Source: an uncultured Eubacteriales bacterium (GTDB lineage Bacteria > Bacillota > Clostridia > Peptostreptococcales > Anaerovoracaceae). Taken from it: a stretch of DNA of 8,345 bases. This document shows, piece by piece, positions 1 through 4,904 of the stretch. The DNA lies in the NCBI GenBank assembly GCA_900540145.1, contig UQEW01000079.1, forward strand, positions 1 through 8,345, written 5' to 3'. How positions within the stretch are numbered: the first letter of the stretch is position 1; the number at the start of each line of letters is the position of its first letter. The notes under the pieces are model-generated. The model was given only the letters and a program-made list of their open reading frames with translations. It had not been told where the DNA came from and made no database searches. A program made the translations under genes and the position numbers.

Positions 1-34
1 GAAATGCGCGGGGCTCGAACCCACGGGTGGGTGA
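1..34 (-). repeat. 34-bp direct repeat, copy 1, tRNA T-arm-like
   Basis: This segment is identical to bases 225-258. Read on the minus strand it contains GTGGG-TTCGAGC-CCCGC, which folds as a five-pair tRNA T-arm with a normal TTCGA loop, followed by GCATTTC in the place of a 3' acceptor strand. No matching D-arm, anticodon arm or 5' acceptor strand was found beside it, so it is not a tRNA gene. It may be a tRNA-derived remnant, such as an attachment-site relic, or part of a dispersed non-coding repeat. It starts at the window edge, so its true left end is unknown. Confidence 0.7.
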
Positions 35-46
35 GAAAGTCCCATG

Positions 47-83
47 CCTGATTTGCCCGGCTTCAGCCGGAGTGCAAATCAGG
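47..83. other. strong hairpin between the two 34-bp repeats
   Basis: CCTGATTTGC (47-56) pairs perfectly with GCAAATCAGG (74-83). Inside it CCGGCT (57-62) pairs with AGCCGG (65-70) around a two-base loop, leaving three unpaired bases on one side. There is no T-run on either side, so it is not an obvious terminator. It may be a structural part of a non-coding repeat; its function is unknown. Confidence 0.7.
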
Positions 84-180
84 ACAGCGAAGGGAGCGCG
101 GAAATATGCAATATAGTTTGTATTAATGAGCGCGACCGTAGGAGCGGGGAGCAGGTGCGAGCCGCGTTGTCCTCCGCCAG

Positions 181-221
181 AAAACACAAAAGCAGGCTTT
201 GAGCCTGCTTTTGTGTTTTTT
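181..221. terminator. bidirectional intrinsic terminator
   Basis: An 18-bp perfect stem (181-198 with 202-219) has a three-base TTG loop and is flanked by A-runs and T-runs, so it can end transcription from either direction. On the minus strand it lies just downstream of the T-arm-like repeat at 225-258. No clear gene on either strand is terminated by it in this window. Confidence 0.75.
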
Positions 222-224
222 GCA

Positions 225-258
225 GAAATGCGCGGGGCTCGAACCCACGGGTGGGTGA
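225..258 (-). repeat. 34-bp direct repeat, copy 2, tRNA T-arm-like
   Basis: Exact second copy of bases 1-34, with starts 224 bp apart. On the minus strand it is followed directly by the hairpin terminator at 181-221, the order expected at the 3' end of a tRNA-like transcript. The upstream sequence does not complete a cloverleaf. Confidence 0.7.
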
Positions 259-264
259 TACGGT

Positions 265-382
265 GATACATATAACGCAAAAACGTGATACAAAGTATCT
301 CTTTTTCGCAAAAAAGTATGACGGCATTATACTTTTTTCAATTTTTTGTATACTTTGTATTACGTTTTTGCAGAAAAGTATC
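265..382. repeat. 118-bp imperfect palindrome
   Basis: Two arms fold back on each other. Outer GATAC (265-269) pairs with GTATC (378-382), a 22-bp arm (277-298) pairs with 350-371 with one mismatch, and AAAAAAGTAT (310-319) pairs with 329-338 around a nine-base loop. The element is AT-rich and non-coding. It could be a small hairpin-type insertion (MITE-like) or a structured RNA. Short open frames that cross it are not credible proteins. Confidence 0.7.
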
Positions 383-384
383 AT

Positions 385-453
385 CAGTAGCATTTGCGGA
401 CGCTCATCAGCAGCATTTACGGACGCTCATCAGCAGCATTTACGGACGCTCAG
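385..453. repeat. three tandem copies of a 23-bp unit
   Basis: Units lie at 385-407, 408-430 and 431-453 with no spacers. Units 2 and 3 differ only near the end of unit 3. Unit 1 differs from unit 2 at two positions (cagTagcatttGcgg against cagCagcatttAcgg). This is a short minisatellite. A 23-bp period does not keep a reading frame. It sits exactly between the palindrome at 265-382 and the broken dehydrogenase gene. Confidence 0.8.
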
Positions 454-454
454 T

Positions 455-697
455 GGACAATTGCAGAAGGTTGCAGAAGGGACTAATGTAAGAACTACTC
501 TAATATATCCGGGAGCTATAAAGACTGAGCTGCTTAATACAGTCGCTCCGTCTGAGACCAAGACTATGGTAGAGGAGTTTTACAAAAACGTAGGGATTAC
601 GCCAGACTCGATAGCAAACGCTGTGATGTATGCTATTTATCAACCTGATGACGTCGATGTTTCAGACATAGTTATAAGACCTCGCAGAGAGGGATAA
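455..697 (+). pseudogene. 3' fragment of a short-chain dehydrogenase/reductase gene
   Basis: The frame ending at 697 encodes EGTNVRTTLIYPGAIKTELL, which matches the region after the active site in classical short-chain dehydrogenases (the PG motif and the T-E-L substrate-loop start). It continues to a typical C-terminus, with ITPDSIANAVMYAI and then VDVSDIVIRP. The fragment covers roughly the last 75-80 residues of a family that is usually about 245 residues. The TGxxxGIG cofactor motif, the NNAG motif and the catalytic Ser-Tyr-Lys are all absent, and upstream sequence is repeats rather than a dehydrogenase N-terminus. The open frame runs on to an ATG at 251 only through repeat DNA. A 10-bp duplication (461-480) lies at the junction. 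I read it as a dead remnant left by rearrangement. Confidence 0.75.
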
Positions 698-725
698 TAT
701 TATATGCCCAAGAACCTTTATTCAG

Positions 726-754
726 TTGACCTATCTCCGAAAAAGGAGTAAAAT
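726..754 (+). promoter_or_regulatory. promoter of the tRNA-Ala gene
   Basis: TTGACC (726-731), a 17-bp spacer, and TAAAAT (749-754). It lies 35 bp before the mature tRNA start. A perfect 10-bp inverted repeat (749-758 with 779-788) begins at the -10 box and ends one base before the tRNA, so the pre-tRNA leader may be structured. Confidence 0.65.
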
Positions 755-789
755 AACTACCGTAGTTATATTTGGAATAGTTATTTTAC

Positions 790-865
790 GGGGGCATAGC
801 TCAGCTGGGAGAGCGACGCGTTCGCAACGCGTAGGTCAAGGGTTCGAGTCCCTCTGTCTCCACCA
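790..865 (+). tRNA. tRNA-Ala (anticodon CGC)
   Basis: A full 76-nt cloverleaf with an encoded CCA. The acceptor stem GGGGGCA (790-796) pairs with TGTCTCC (855-861), and it contains G3:U70, the main alanine identity element. The D-stem is GCTC/GAGC. The anticodon stem ACGCG/CGCGT (816-820 and 828-832) encloses TTCGCAA, giving anticodon CGC at 823-825, which reads GCG. The variable loop has five bases. The T-stem has one A-C mismatch at its outermost pair. The discriminator is A862. It is followed by a terminator and by an integrase gene pointing at it, so its 3' end is the probable integration site of the neighbouring element. Confidence 0.93.
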
Positions 866-870
866 ATCTT

Positions 871-920
871 AAAACCGCTGAAAACGTTGAATTTTCAACA
901 ATGACAGCGGTTTTAATTTT
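871..920 (+). terminator. intrinsic terminator after tRNA-Ala
   Basis: AAAACCGCTG (871-880) pairs with CAGCGGTTTT (905-914), with an inner GTTGAA/TTCAAC stem. TTTTAATTTT follows on the plus strand. It starts five bases after the tRNA CCA. The A-run on the left arm means it may also stop transcripts coming from the integrase on the minus strand. Confidence 0.8.
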
Positions 921-969
921 ACTTAAAAATGTAAATATTATACAGGCAAAAGGGGAAAATTGGGGAATA

Positions 970-2032
970 TTAGGGAATTAAGTGTGACCCTAGGTGTGAC
1001 CCATTTATAGTTTTTGCAGCATCAACAATAGTTGATTGGTCGGCATGGGTATAAATATTTGCCGTCAAAGAAATATCTGAGTGTCCCATCAAATATTGTG
1101 CGGTTCTGATGTCAACGCCTTTTTTTCTGCAAGTCGGTACAAAATGTGTGCCGTAAATTGTATGGCACAAAGTCATCAGCCAGAGGATAAGGCGGTATGA
1201 GTTGATTGCGATATATCCGGCATCCCATTGAGATATTCATTTGACGTTTTAGGTAGTCGCCAACACGTTGATAGCTTTTTTCATTGTGCTTATGGTTTGC
1301 CATGTTCGGGCTTATGTAGTCCATCTTAGGAGTGGTTTTTATGATATCATACAAAGCATCGGGTATAGGAACAAGACGCTCTGCGGTATTCGACTTAGTT
1401 CCTCTTATGTATAAAACATTGTGACCATCAAGTGTTGTAATATCACGCCCTTGAGCTTCTATTGCTTCTGATGGACGACAACCGCAATAGTACATCAACA
1501 AAAAAAGTTTAAAGCGTGGTTCAGTAGCTGTTACTTTTAAAAAATGATATCTTTCAAAATCAGTTATTGAGCGCCGTTTAGTCTTGGTACCTAAAGGTTT
1601 TGTCAAGTACTCAGATGGATTGCTGGAAATCAGCTTGTTTTGTTCAGCCTTCTTAAATATGAACTGAATAATCTGATAAATATCATCAATATAGGCGGCA
1701 CTTTTTCCGGACAAAAGATTTAATACTTCTTGGCAATGAACAGGTTTTACAGATTTCAGAGGCATGTATCCTATCTGTTCCAACACGCAATGCTTCATCT
1801 TTGAAATGTATTTCTTTTTCGTAACTTCCTTTTGACGTGTTTTATAGATTTCTACGGCTCGATATGCCCAATCTTCCACAGTCATATTTGAACTTATTAT
1901 AACTTTGCCTTCCTCCAGGGCACGCTTTTTCAGCGCCATTTTTTCAAATACTTCCCGTTCTGTGTCCCCGCGGATGTAGTACCTTTTGCCGTCATAGGAA
2001 AATGTTTTTACAAACTTATACTGTTTACCCAT
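970..2032 (-). pseudogene. tyrosine recombinase (ICE/phage-type integrase), frameshifted
   Basis: Catalyses site-specific DNA integration and excision, here probably at the adjacent tRNA-Ala. Start chosen at ATG 2030-2032 because AGGAGG lies at 2039-2044, six bases upstream; the frame is open 20 codons further but without a ribosome site. Residues 3-40 resemble an AP2-like arm-binding domain (YKFVKTFSYDGKRYYIRG), 50-145 the core-binding domain, and the rest is catalytic: R186 (GCRPSEA), candidate K213 (RGTKS), and R294 in NLRHT, where the usual preceding His is Tyr. After residue 304 the frame breaks at an A7 run (plus-strand T7, 1120-1126). Deleting one A restores GVDIRTAQYLMGH, His317 and the nucleophile in ANIYTHA (Tyr327), giving about 353 residues. 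Unrepaired, the protein ends at 1112 without His and Tyr and should be inactive. Transcript slippage or a sequencing error could also explain it. Confidence 0.88.
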
Positions 2033-2071
2033 ACTGTACCTCCTATTTTGGGCGCAAAAATACCCTGATTC

Positions 2072-2100
2072 TTGACTTGTCAGGGATGGCATGGTACAAT
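2072..2100 (+). promoter_or_regulatory. plus-strand promoter between integrase and NYN gene
   Basis: TTGACT (2072-2077), a spacer of exactly 17 bp, then TACAAT (2095-2100). It points away from the integrase and against the NYN gene. Two inverted repeats overlap it: CCCTGA (2063-2068) with TCAGGG (2080-2085) around the -35 box, and an 11-bp arm (2089-2099) with 2117-2127 that covers the -10 box. They could be operators or recombinase-binding sites. The only thing downstream before a terminator is about 55 bases. Confidence 0.6.
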
Positions 2101-2105
2101 ATGAT

Positions 2106-2163
2106 TGCTAATCTGGTTGTGCCATGCGTACAGCCCCGCCCTCAGAAATGGGGGCTTTTTCTT
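2106..2163 (+). ncRNA. possible short RNA of about 55-60 nt
   Basis: Predicted from a good promoter (2072-2100) and a terminator hairpin, AGCCCC (2132-2137) with GGGGCT (2151-2156), followed by a T-run to 2160 and CTT. No credible coding frame lies inside. It would be antisense to any minus-strand transcript running from the NYN gene into the integrase, so it could attenuate integrase expression or simply be an insulating terminator. The start and function are inferred. Confidence 0.4.
2132..2163 (+). terminator. intrinsic terminator, plus strand
   Basis: GC-rich stem AGCCCC/GGGGCT with a 13-base loop, followed by TTTTTCTT on the plus strand. It ends the short transcript from the promoter at 2072-2100 and shields the 3' end of the NYN gene from opposing transcription. 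Confidence 0.65.
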
Positions 2164-2180
2164 ATACAGGTCTTATTTAT

Positions 2181-2843
2181 TTAGATTTTTATTTTCCACT
2201 GAGATTTCAGCCCGTCAATGTGTTCAAAAAGATCATCCTTAATTTTGTTCCACATTGGATCTAAGATGAAGTCTATGCCTTCTCTGCGAGCGAGCTTTGC
2301 AGCCGGAACAAAGTCACTATCACCGGCAATCAAAATGATTTGATCAACTTGTTTTTTATAAGCGAGAGAAGCTATATCAAGACCAATGCGCATATCAACA
2401 CCTTTTTGCTCAAAACTTACATCAAAATCATGCTCAAGCAAATCGGATACTTGTATTTTCCCTGCACACAATTTCTTGAGTTTGTCCTGATGGATAACAA
2501 AGCCGGCTCGCTCATCAGATAATGTGCCTAATCGAAGAGCAAATTTTCTTTTCTGCTTTAATTCCTCAAAAAACGATAATGTCCAGCTGTATGTTTCACT
2601 TTTACCGAAGTCCACATTTTTTTGAGTTAAAGGATGATAGACATTTTTTGATATTGGAGGACAATCATAATAGAATATTCTGCATAAATAGCGCTCATCT
2701 TTTAATTCATATGTATCTTTAATATGCGCGTTACAGTATGCTGATAATTCTTTGGCGCGCTCTTCCGGAGTTTTTTTACCCCATAAATGAGTTGCACGCC
2801 GGCGATAAAATCCACCATCCACTAAAATTGCAGTTCTTATCAT
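2181..2843 (-). CDS. NYN-domain (LabA/DUF88-like) predicted ribonuclease
   Basis: A 220-residue soluble protein. The N-terminal ILVDGGF (Asp9), the central EQKGVDMRIGLDI (Asp150, Asp156) and the C-terminal LIAGDSDFVPAAKLARREG (Asp175, Asp177) form the conserved acidic set of the NYN/PIN-like fold, which in known members binds metal and cleaves RNA. Nothing indicates the substrate. About 80 residues between the first two motifs (roughly 60-140, with a Lys-rich stretch near 95-103) are not recognised. Start ATG 2841-2843 has AAAGGAG at 2849-2855. It is the only gene upstream of the integrase on the same strand, 148 bp away, and has its own promoter, operator-like palindrome and leader hairpin. 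It is probable cargo or a regulator of the integrative element. NYN nucleases occur in RNA-turnover and defence contexts; I cannot choose between them. Confidence 0.85.
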   Translation of the reverse strand: MIRTAILVDGGFYRRRATHLWGKKTPEERAKELSAYCNAHIKDTYELKDERYLCRIFYYDCPPISKNVYHPLTQKNVDFGKSETYSWTLSFFEELKQKRKFALRLGTLSDERAGFVIHQDKLKKLCAGKIQVSDLLEHDFDVSFEQKGVDMRIGLDIASLAYKKQVDQIILIAGDSDFVPAAKLARREGIDFILDPMWNKIKDDLFEHIDGLKSQWKIKI

Positions 2844-2864
2844 TGCGGCTCCTTTCTAAACATA

Positions 2865-2919
2865 AAGCCCCAGACCTCGATGATTCCCTTATCATTGGGA
2901 TATCTACTGTCTGGGGCTT
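2865..2919 (-). promoter_or_regulatory. leader hairpin of the NYN gene
   Basis: AAGCCCCAGAC (2865-2875) pairs perfectly with GTCTGGGGCTT (2909-2919), and a weaker inner stem forms from GATTCCC and GGGATATC. On the minus-strand transcript this 55-nt hairpin sits between the predicted start near 2948 and the ribosome site at 2849-2855. The bases after it (TATGTTT) are only weakly U-rich, so it is either a poor terminator/attenuator or an RNA element, possibly a target of the NYN nuclease itself (inference). Confidence 0.6.
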
Positions 2920-2930
2920 GTTAATCAATA

Positions 2931-2983
2931 TAATCACATTTTGTGATTACTATAATAATATGCCCCAGAAACAAAAAAGTCAA
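2931..2983 (-). promoter_or_regulatory. promoter and 19-bp operator-like palindrome of the NYN gene
   Basis: On the minus strand TTGACT (complement of 2978-2983), a 17-bp spacer and TATTAT (2955-2960). Immediately downstream a perfect palindrome, TAATCACA-TTT-TGTGATTA (2931-2949), covers the expected start of transcription, a classic repressor position. No regulator gene in the window is an obvious partner. Confidence 0.7.
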
Positions 2984-2999
2984 TCTAATAAACTGTAAA

Positions 3000-3337
3000 T
3001 AATTTTTTTAATTTTGAAATTGTTTTTATATGAAAATACATTTAATGTTCGTAGTATATGCGTCTTTACCTTTGCTATTAAAATTTACTTTAATAAGGTT
3101 ACTTTTATGAAAAATGGCAAGGCTCACGAGCAAATCACGAGAAATACGCATGTTGGGGAATTTCTACTCACGAGCCTCATGCGAGACTCGACTAAACCTG
3201 ATCTGCTCTGCTGCGCAGGCTGTGTGATTTTTGCTTATGTGTTCTAAAACATGCTGCGATTTCGGTGTTCTTGAAAATAACGTGTCATTTATGTATACTA
3301 CCATATGAGATTACACTACTCTCAAACTAACAAGTAG
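3000..3337. other. intergenic stretch without a convincing gene
   Basis: Between the NYN promoter and the flavin reductase promoter. The first 100 bases are AT-rich with homopolymer runs; bases 3110-3250 have higher GC and short repeats (CACGAG three times, CGCATG/CATGCG). Apart from the doubtful 46-residue frame at 3107-3247 I see no gene, tRNA or terminator with a good T-run. Confidence 0.6.
3107..3247 (+). CDS. doubtful 46-residue open frame in a repeat-rich spacer
   Basis: The frame starts MKNGKAHEQITRNTHVGEFL and ends in a hydrophobic, Cys-containing tail. The only candidate ribosome site is a weak AAGG about nine bases upstream, and I recognise no family. The DNA contains three copies of CACGAG (near 3126, 3136 and 3169) and an inverted repeat CGCATG/CATGCG, so the stretch may be a non-coding repeat that happens to stay open. 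A further upstream ATG at 3014 adds only AT-rich, low-complexity sequence. Low confidence that it is a gene. Confidence 0.2.
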   Translation: MKNGKAHEQITRNTHVGEFLLTSLMRDSTKPDLLCCAGCVIFAYVF

Positions 3338-3366
3338 TCGACAACATTATGCTTATGTAGTATAAT
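3338..3366 (+). promoter_or_regulatory. promoter of the flavin reductase-phzF operon
   Basis: TCGACA (3338-3343, one mismatch from consensus), a 17-bp spacer and a perfect TATAAT (3361-3366). The predicted leader is about 105 nt and contains two hairpins before the ribosome site. Confidence 0.65.
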
Positions 3367-3389
3367 AATTATGTTGTGAGATAATAGTT

Positions 3390-3436
3390 GGATAAAAGTT
3401 TATCCGATGCCGCCCTTGCTTATGCAGAGACGGCAT
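3390..3436 (+). promoter_or_regulatory. two leader hairpins upstream of the flavin reductase
   Basis: GGATAAA-AG-TTTATCC (3390-3405) is a perfect 7-bp palindrome. It is followed at once by ATGCCG (3407-3412) with CGGCAT (3431-3436), then an AT-rich tract. The order, hairpin then GC hairpin then A/T-rich run, could act as an attenuator, but the T-run is broken. I recognise no riboswitch. Confidence 0.4.
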
Positions 3437-3479
3437 TTAAATTTTATGTTTGTTTTTCATATACGAGTAGGAGGTAAAT

Positions 3480-3974
3480 ATGAAAACTGATATAGGAGCA
3501 AAGCTGACGGTATATCCGACACCTGTTTATCTTGTGGCAACTTATGACAGGCAGGGAAAGGCAAATATAATGACTGTGGGCTGGGGAGGCGTATGTAATA
3601 GCAATCCGCCTTGCGTCTGCATTTCTGTTCGCCCTGCGACCCATACGTTTGATGCTTTAATGGAGAGAAAGGCATTTACATTAAATTTGGCTACCGAACG
3701 ATTTGCCGAAGAAGCGGCATACTGTGGACGTGTGTCAGGCAGAGATGCTGATAAATTTAAAGAGACAGGGCTTACTGCCGTAAGGAGTCAGTTTGTCGGA
3801 CAGATAGTCAACGTAAAGCTGGATAACGAGCTGGTTGGCAGGAAAGAGCCCCTTATAGAACTGATAAGACCTATAGTGTATGGTGTCGGAAATGATTTTA
3901 GTTACTACGGTATAGGAGAAAATATTAATATCGGCAGGCCTGAGCCGGAGATAAAGAAGCCGACGGAAAGATAA
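3480..3974 (+). CDS. flavin reductase-family (flavoredoxin-like) protein, apparently shortened
   Basis: A 164-residue cytoplasmic protein of the FMN-binding split-barrel family (flavoredoxin / flavin reductase-like, pfam01613 type), which binds FMN and passes electrons or reduces flavin. Residues 11-60 hold the hallmarks: YPTPVYLVATYD, ANIMTVGWGG, the PPCVCISV strand and RPATHTFDAL. FTLNLA (66-71) and the VSGRDADKF segment (85-93) follow. The match then jumps from GLTAVRS to QFVGQIVNV (about residues 98-112), skipping the roughly 25 residues in which relatives carry the APYIEECP-type stretch and the strand before GSHD. The usual length is about 185-195. Start ATG 3480 follows AGGAGGT (3469-3475). 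It overlaps the open frame of the next gene (TAATG at 3972-3976), so the two are probably co-translated. The shortening, which would remove barrel strands, may have impaired it. Confidence 0.85.
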   Translation: MKTDIGAKLTVYPTPVYLVATYDRQGKANIMTVGWGGVCNSNPPCVCISVRPATHTFDALMERKAFTLNLATERFAEEAAYCGRVSGRDADKFKETGLTAVRSQFVGQIVNVKLDNELVGRKEPLIELIRPIVYGVGNDFSYYGIGENINIGRPEPEIKKPTER

Positions 3975-3988
3975 TGGAGGAGGAAGTT

Positions 3989-4762
3989 ATGAAACAGTAT
4001 GTGGTAGACGCTTTTACCGATAAGGTGTTTTCCGGCAATCCGGCGGCGGTATGCGTTTTGGATGAGCATATTTCGGAAGAGCTGATGATGAATATAACCA
4101 AAGAGAACAATTTGTCGGAAACAGCATTTGCAGTTAAAAAAGGCGACGCATATGACTTGCGGTGGTTCACGCCGGGAGGTGAAATTGATCTGTGCGGTCA
4201 TGCCACTTTGGGAACGGCGTTTGTCATAATGGAATACTACGAAAAAAACTTGAAAGAAATTGCCTTTGATACAAAAAGCGGCAGATTGTCAGTGATTAAA
4301 AAGGGTGAACTATATGAAATGGATTTCCCTGCTTATCAGCTGGAGCCAGTGAAAATTTCCGCTGAAATGATAGAAGCTATTGGAGCAGAGCCTTCAGAAG
4401 CATATATGGGCAGGGATTTGCTGTGCATTTTCGATGATGAGGATATTGTCAGGAACCTTTCTCCGGAAATGGAAAAAATAAAGAAGCTTCCGGGACTTCT
4501 GCTGCAGGTGACAGCAAAGGGAGAAAAGTTCGATTGCGTTTCCAGAAGCTTTGCGCCTAAGCTCAACGTGGCTGAAGACCCGGTATGCGGCTCAGGACAC
4601 TGTCATATAGTCCCTTATTGGGCAGGAATGACAGGAAAAGAGGACATTGTAGCATACCAGGCGTCTGAGCGAGGAGGAATTTTGTATTGCAGCATGGATA
4701 AGGACCGCGTAAAGCTGAGCGGAAATGTGAGCTTGTATTCCATTGGGGAAATTTTCGTGTAA
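3989..4762 (+). CDS. PhzF-family isomerase/epimerase
   Basis: A 257-residue cytoplasmic enzyme of the PhzF/diaminopimelate-epimerase-like fold. Family members move a double bond or epimerise small acids; PhzF itself acts in phenazine synthesis, but most clostridial homologues have unknown substrates and there are no other phenazine genes here. Motifs: VDAFTDKVFSGNPAAVCVL at residues 6-24, the catalytic Glu44 in NLSETAF, CGHATLGTA (69-77) in the first half, and EDPVCGSGHC (196-205) in the second half. The length is slightly short but complete. ATG 3989 is preferred over ATG 3974 because GGAGGAGG (3976-3983) lies five bases before it; using 3974 would place the ribosome site inside the gene. 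It forms an operon with the flavin reductase gene upstream. It is followed after only a few bases by the csoR promoter, with no clear terminator of its own. Confidence 0.92.
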   Translation: MKQYVVDAFTDKVFSGNPAAVCVLDEHISEELMMNITKENNLSETAFAVKKGDAYDLRWFTPGGEIDLCGHATLGTAFVIMEYYEKNLKEIAFDTKSGRLSVIKKGELYEMDFPAYQLEPVKISAEMIEAIGAEPSEAYMGRDLLCIFDDEDIVRNLSPEMEKIKKLPGLLLQVTAKGEKFDCVSRSFAPKLNVAEDPVCGSGHCHIVPYWAGMTGKEDIVAYQASERGGILYCSMDKDRVKLSGNVSLYSIGEIFV

Positions 4763-4770
4763 AACCTTTT

Positions 4771-4819
4771 TTGACATTATACCGCAGGGATGGTATAATA
4801 CATATACCCCTAAGGGTAT
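4771..4819 (+). promoter_or_regulatory. csoR promoter with CsoR operator
   Basis: Perfect TTGACA (4771-4776), a 17-bp spacer and perfect TATAAT (4794-4799). A 16-bp operator ATACCCCTAAGGGTAT (4804-4819, ATACC-N6-GGTAT) covers the start of transcription. It matches the two sites in front of the ATPase gene at 6141 and 6172, so csoR is probably autoregulated. An additional 8-bp inverted repeat, ATTATACC (4776-4783) with GGTATAAT (4792-4799), bridges the -35/-10 spacer, but its half-sites are eight bases apart rather than six. Confidence 0.85.
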
Positions 4820-4904
4820 GAAATCAACATCAAAATTAACATCAATATAAATTATTATGCGATTTTAGATGTGAAGACTTTGGATAACGGGGAGGATATA
4901 GATT

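Noticed and set aside
225..300. A complete tRNA gene on the minus strand
   Set aside because: The T-arm folds, but no D-arm, anticodon arm or matching acceptor strand could be found.
79..393. Minus-strand open frame containing TRGFEPRAFLQ
   Set aside because: It is a translation of the T-arm-like repeat, the terminator and the palindrome. It has no ribosome site or protein-like composition. GFEP-type strings are a common artefact of tRNA-like DNA.
385..453. CRISPR array
   Set aside because: The three 23-bp units are directly adjacent with no spacers, and no cas genes are nearby.
251..454. N-terminal part of the plus-strand frame that ends in the dehydrogenase stump
   Set aside because: It starts inside the 34-bp repeat and runs through the palindrome and 23-bp repeats. 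Only the part after about 455 resembles a protein.
838..865. A second copy of the tRNA-Ala 3' end within the window (attR)
   Set aside because: I looked for repeats of the T-arm and acceptor sequence and found none, so the element's other end cannot be placed.
1112..1130. Programmed minus-one ribosomal frameshift in the integrase
   Set aside because: The A-run is slippery, but a minus-one shift leads to the wrong frame; a plus-one shift, or loss of one A in the transcript, is needed.
2033..2092. Integrase start 20 codons upstream (MPSLTS...)
   Set aside because: The AGGAGG site sits just before ATG 2030-2032, and the extra residues would be encoded by the promoter and ribosome-site region.
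3974..3988. PhzF start at ATG 3974
   Set aside because: It overlaps the previous stop codon and has no ribosome site, whereas GGAGGAGG is ideally placed for ATG 3989.
4776..4799. A fourth CsoR operator in the csoR promoter spacer
   Set aside because: The half-sites ATACC and GGTAT are eight rather than six bases apart, and the symmetry partly reflects the -10 box. Reported only as an inverted repeat.
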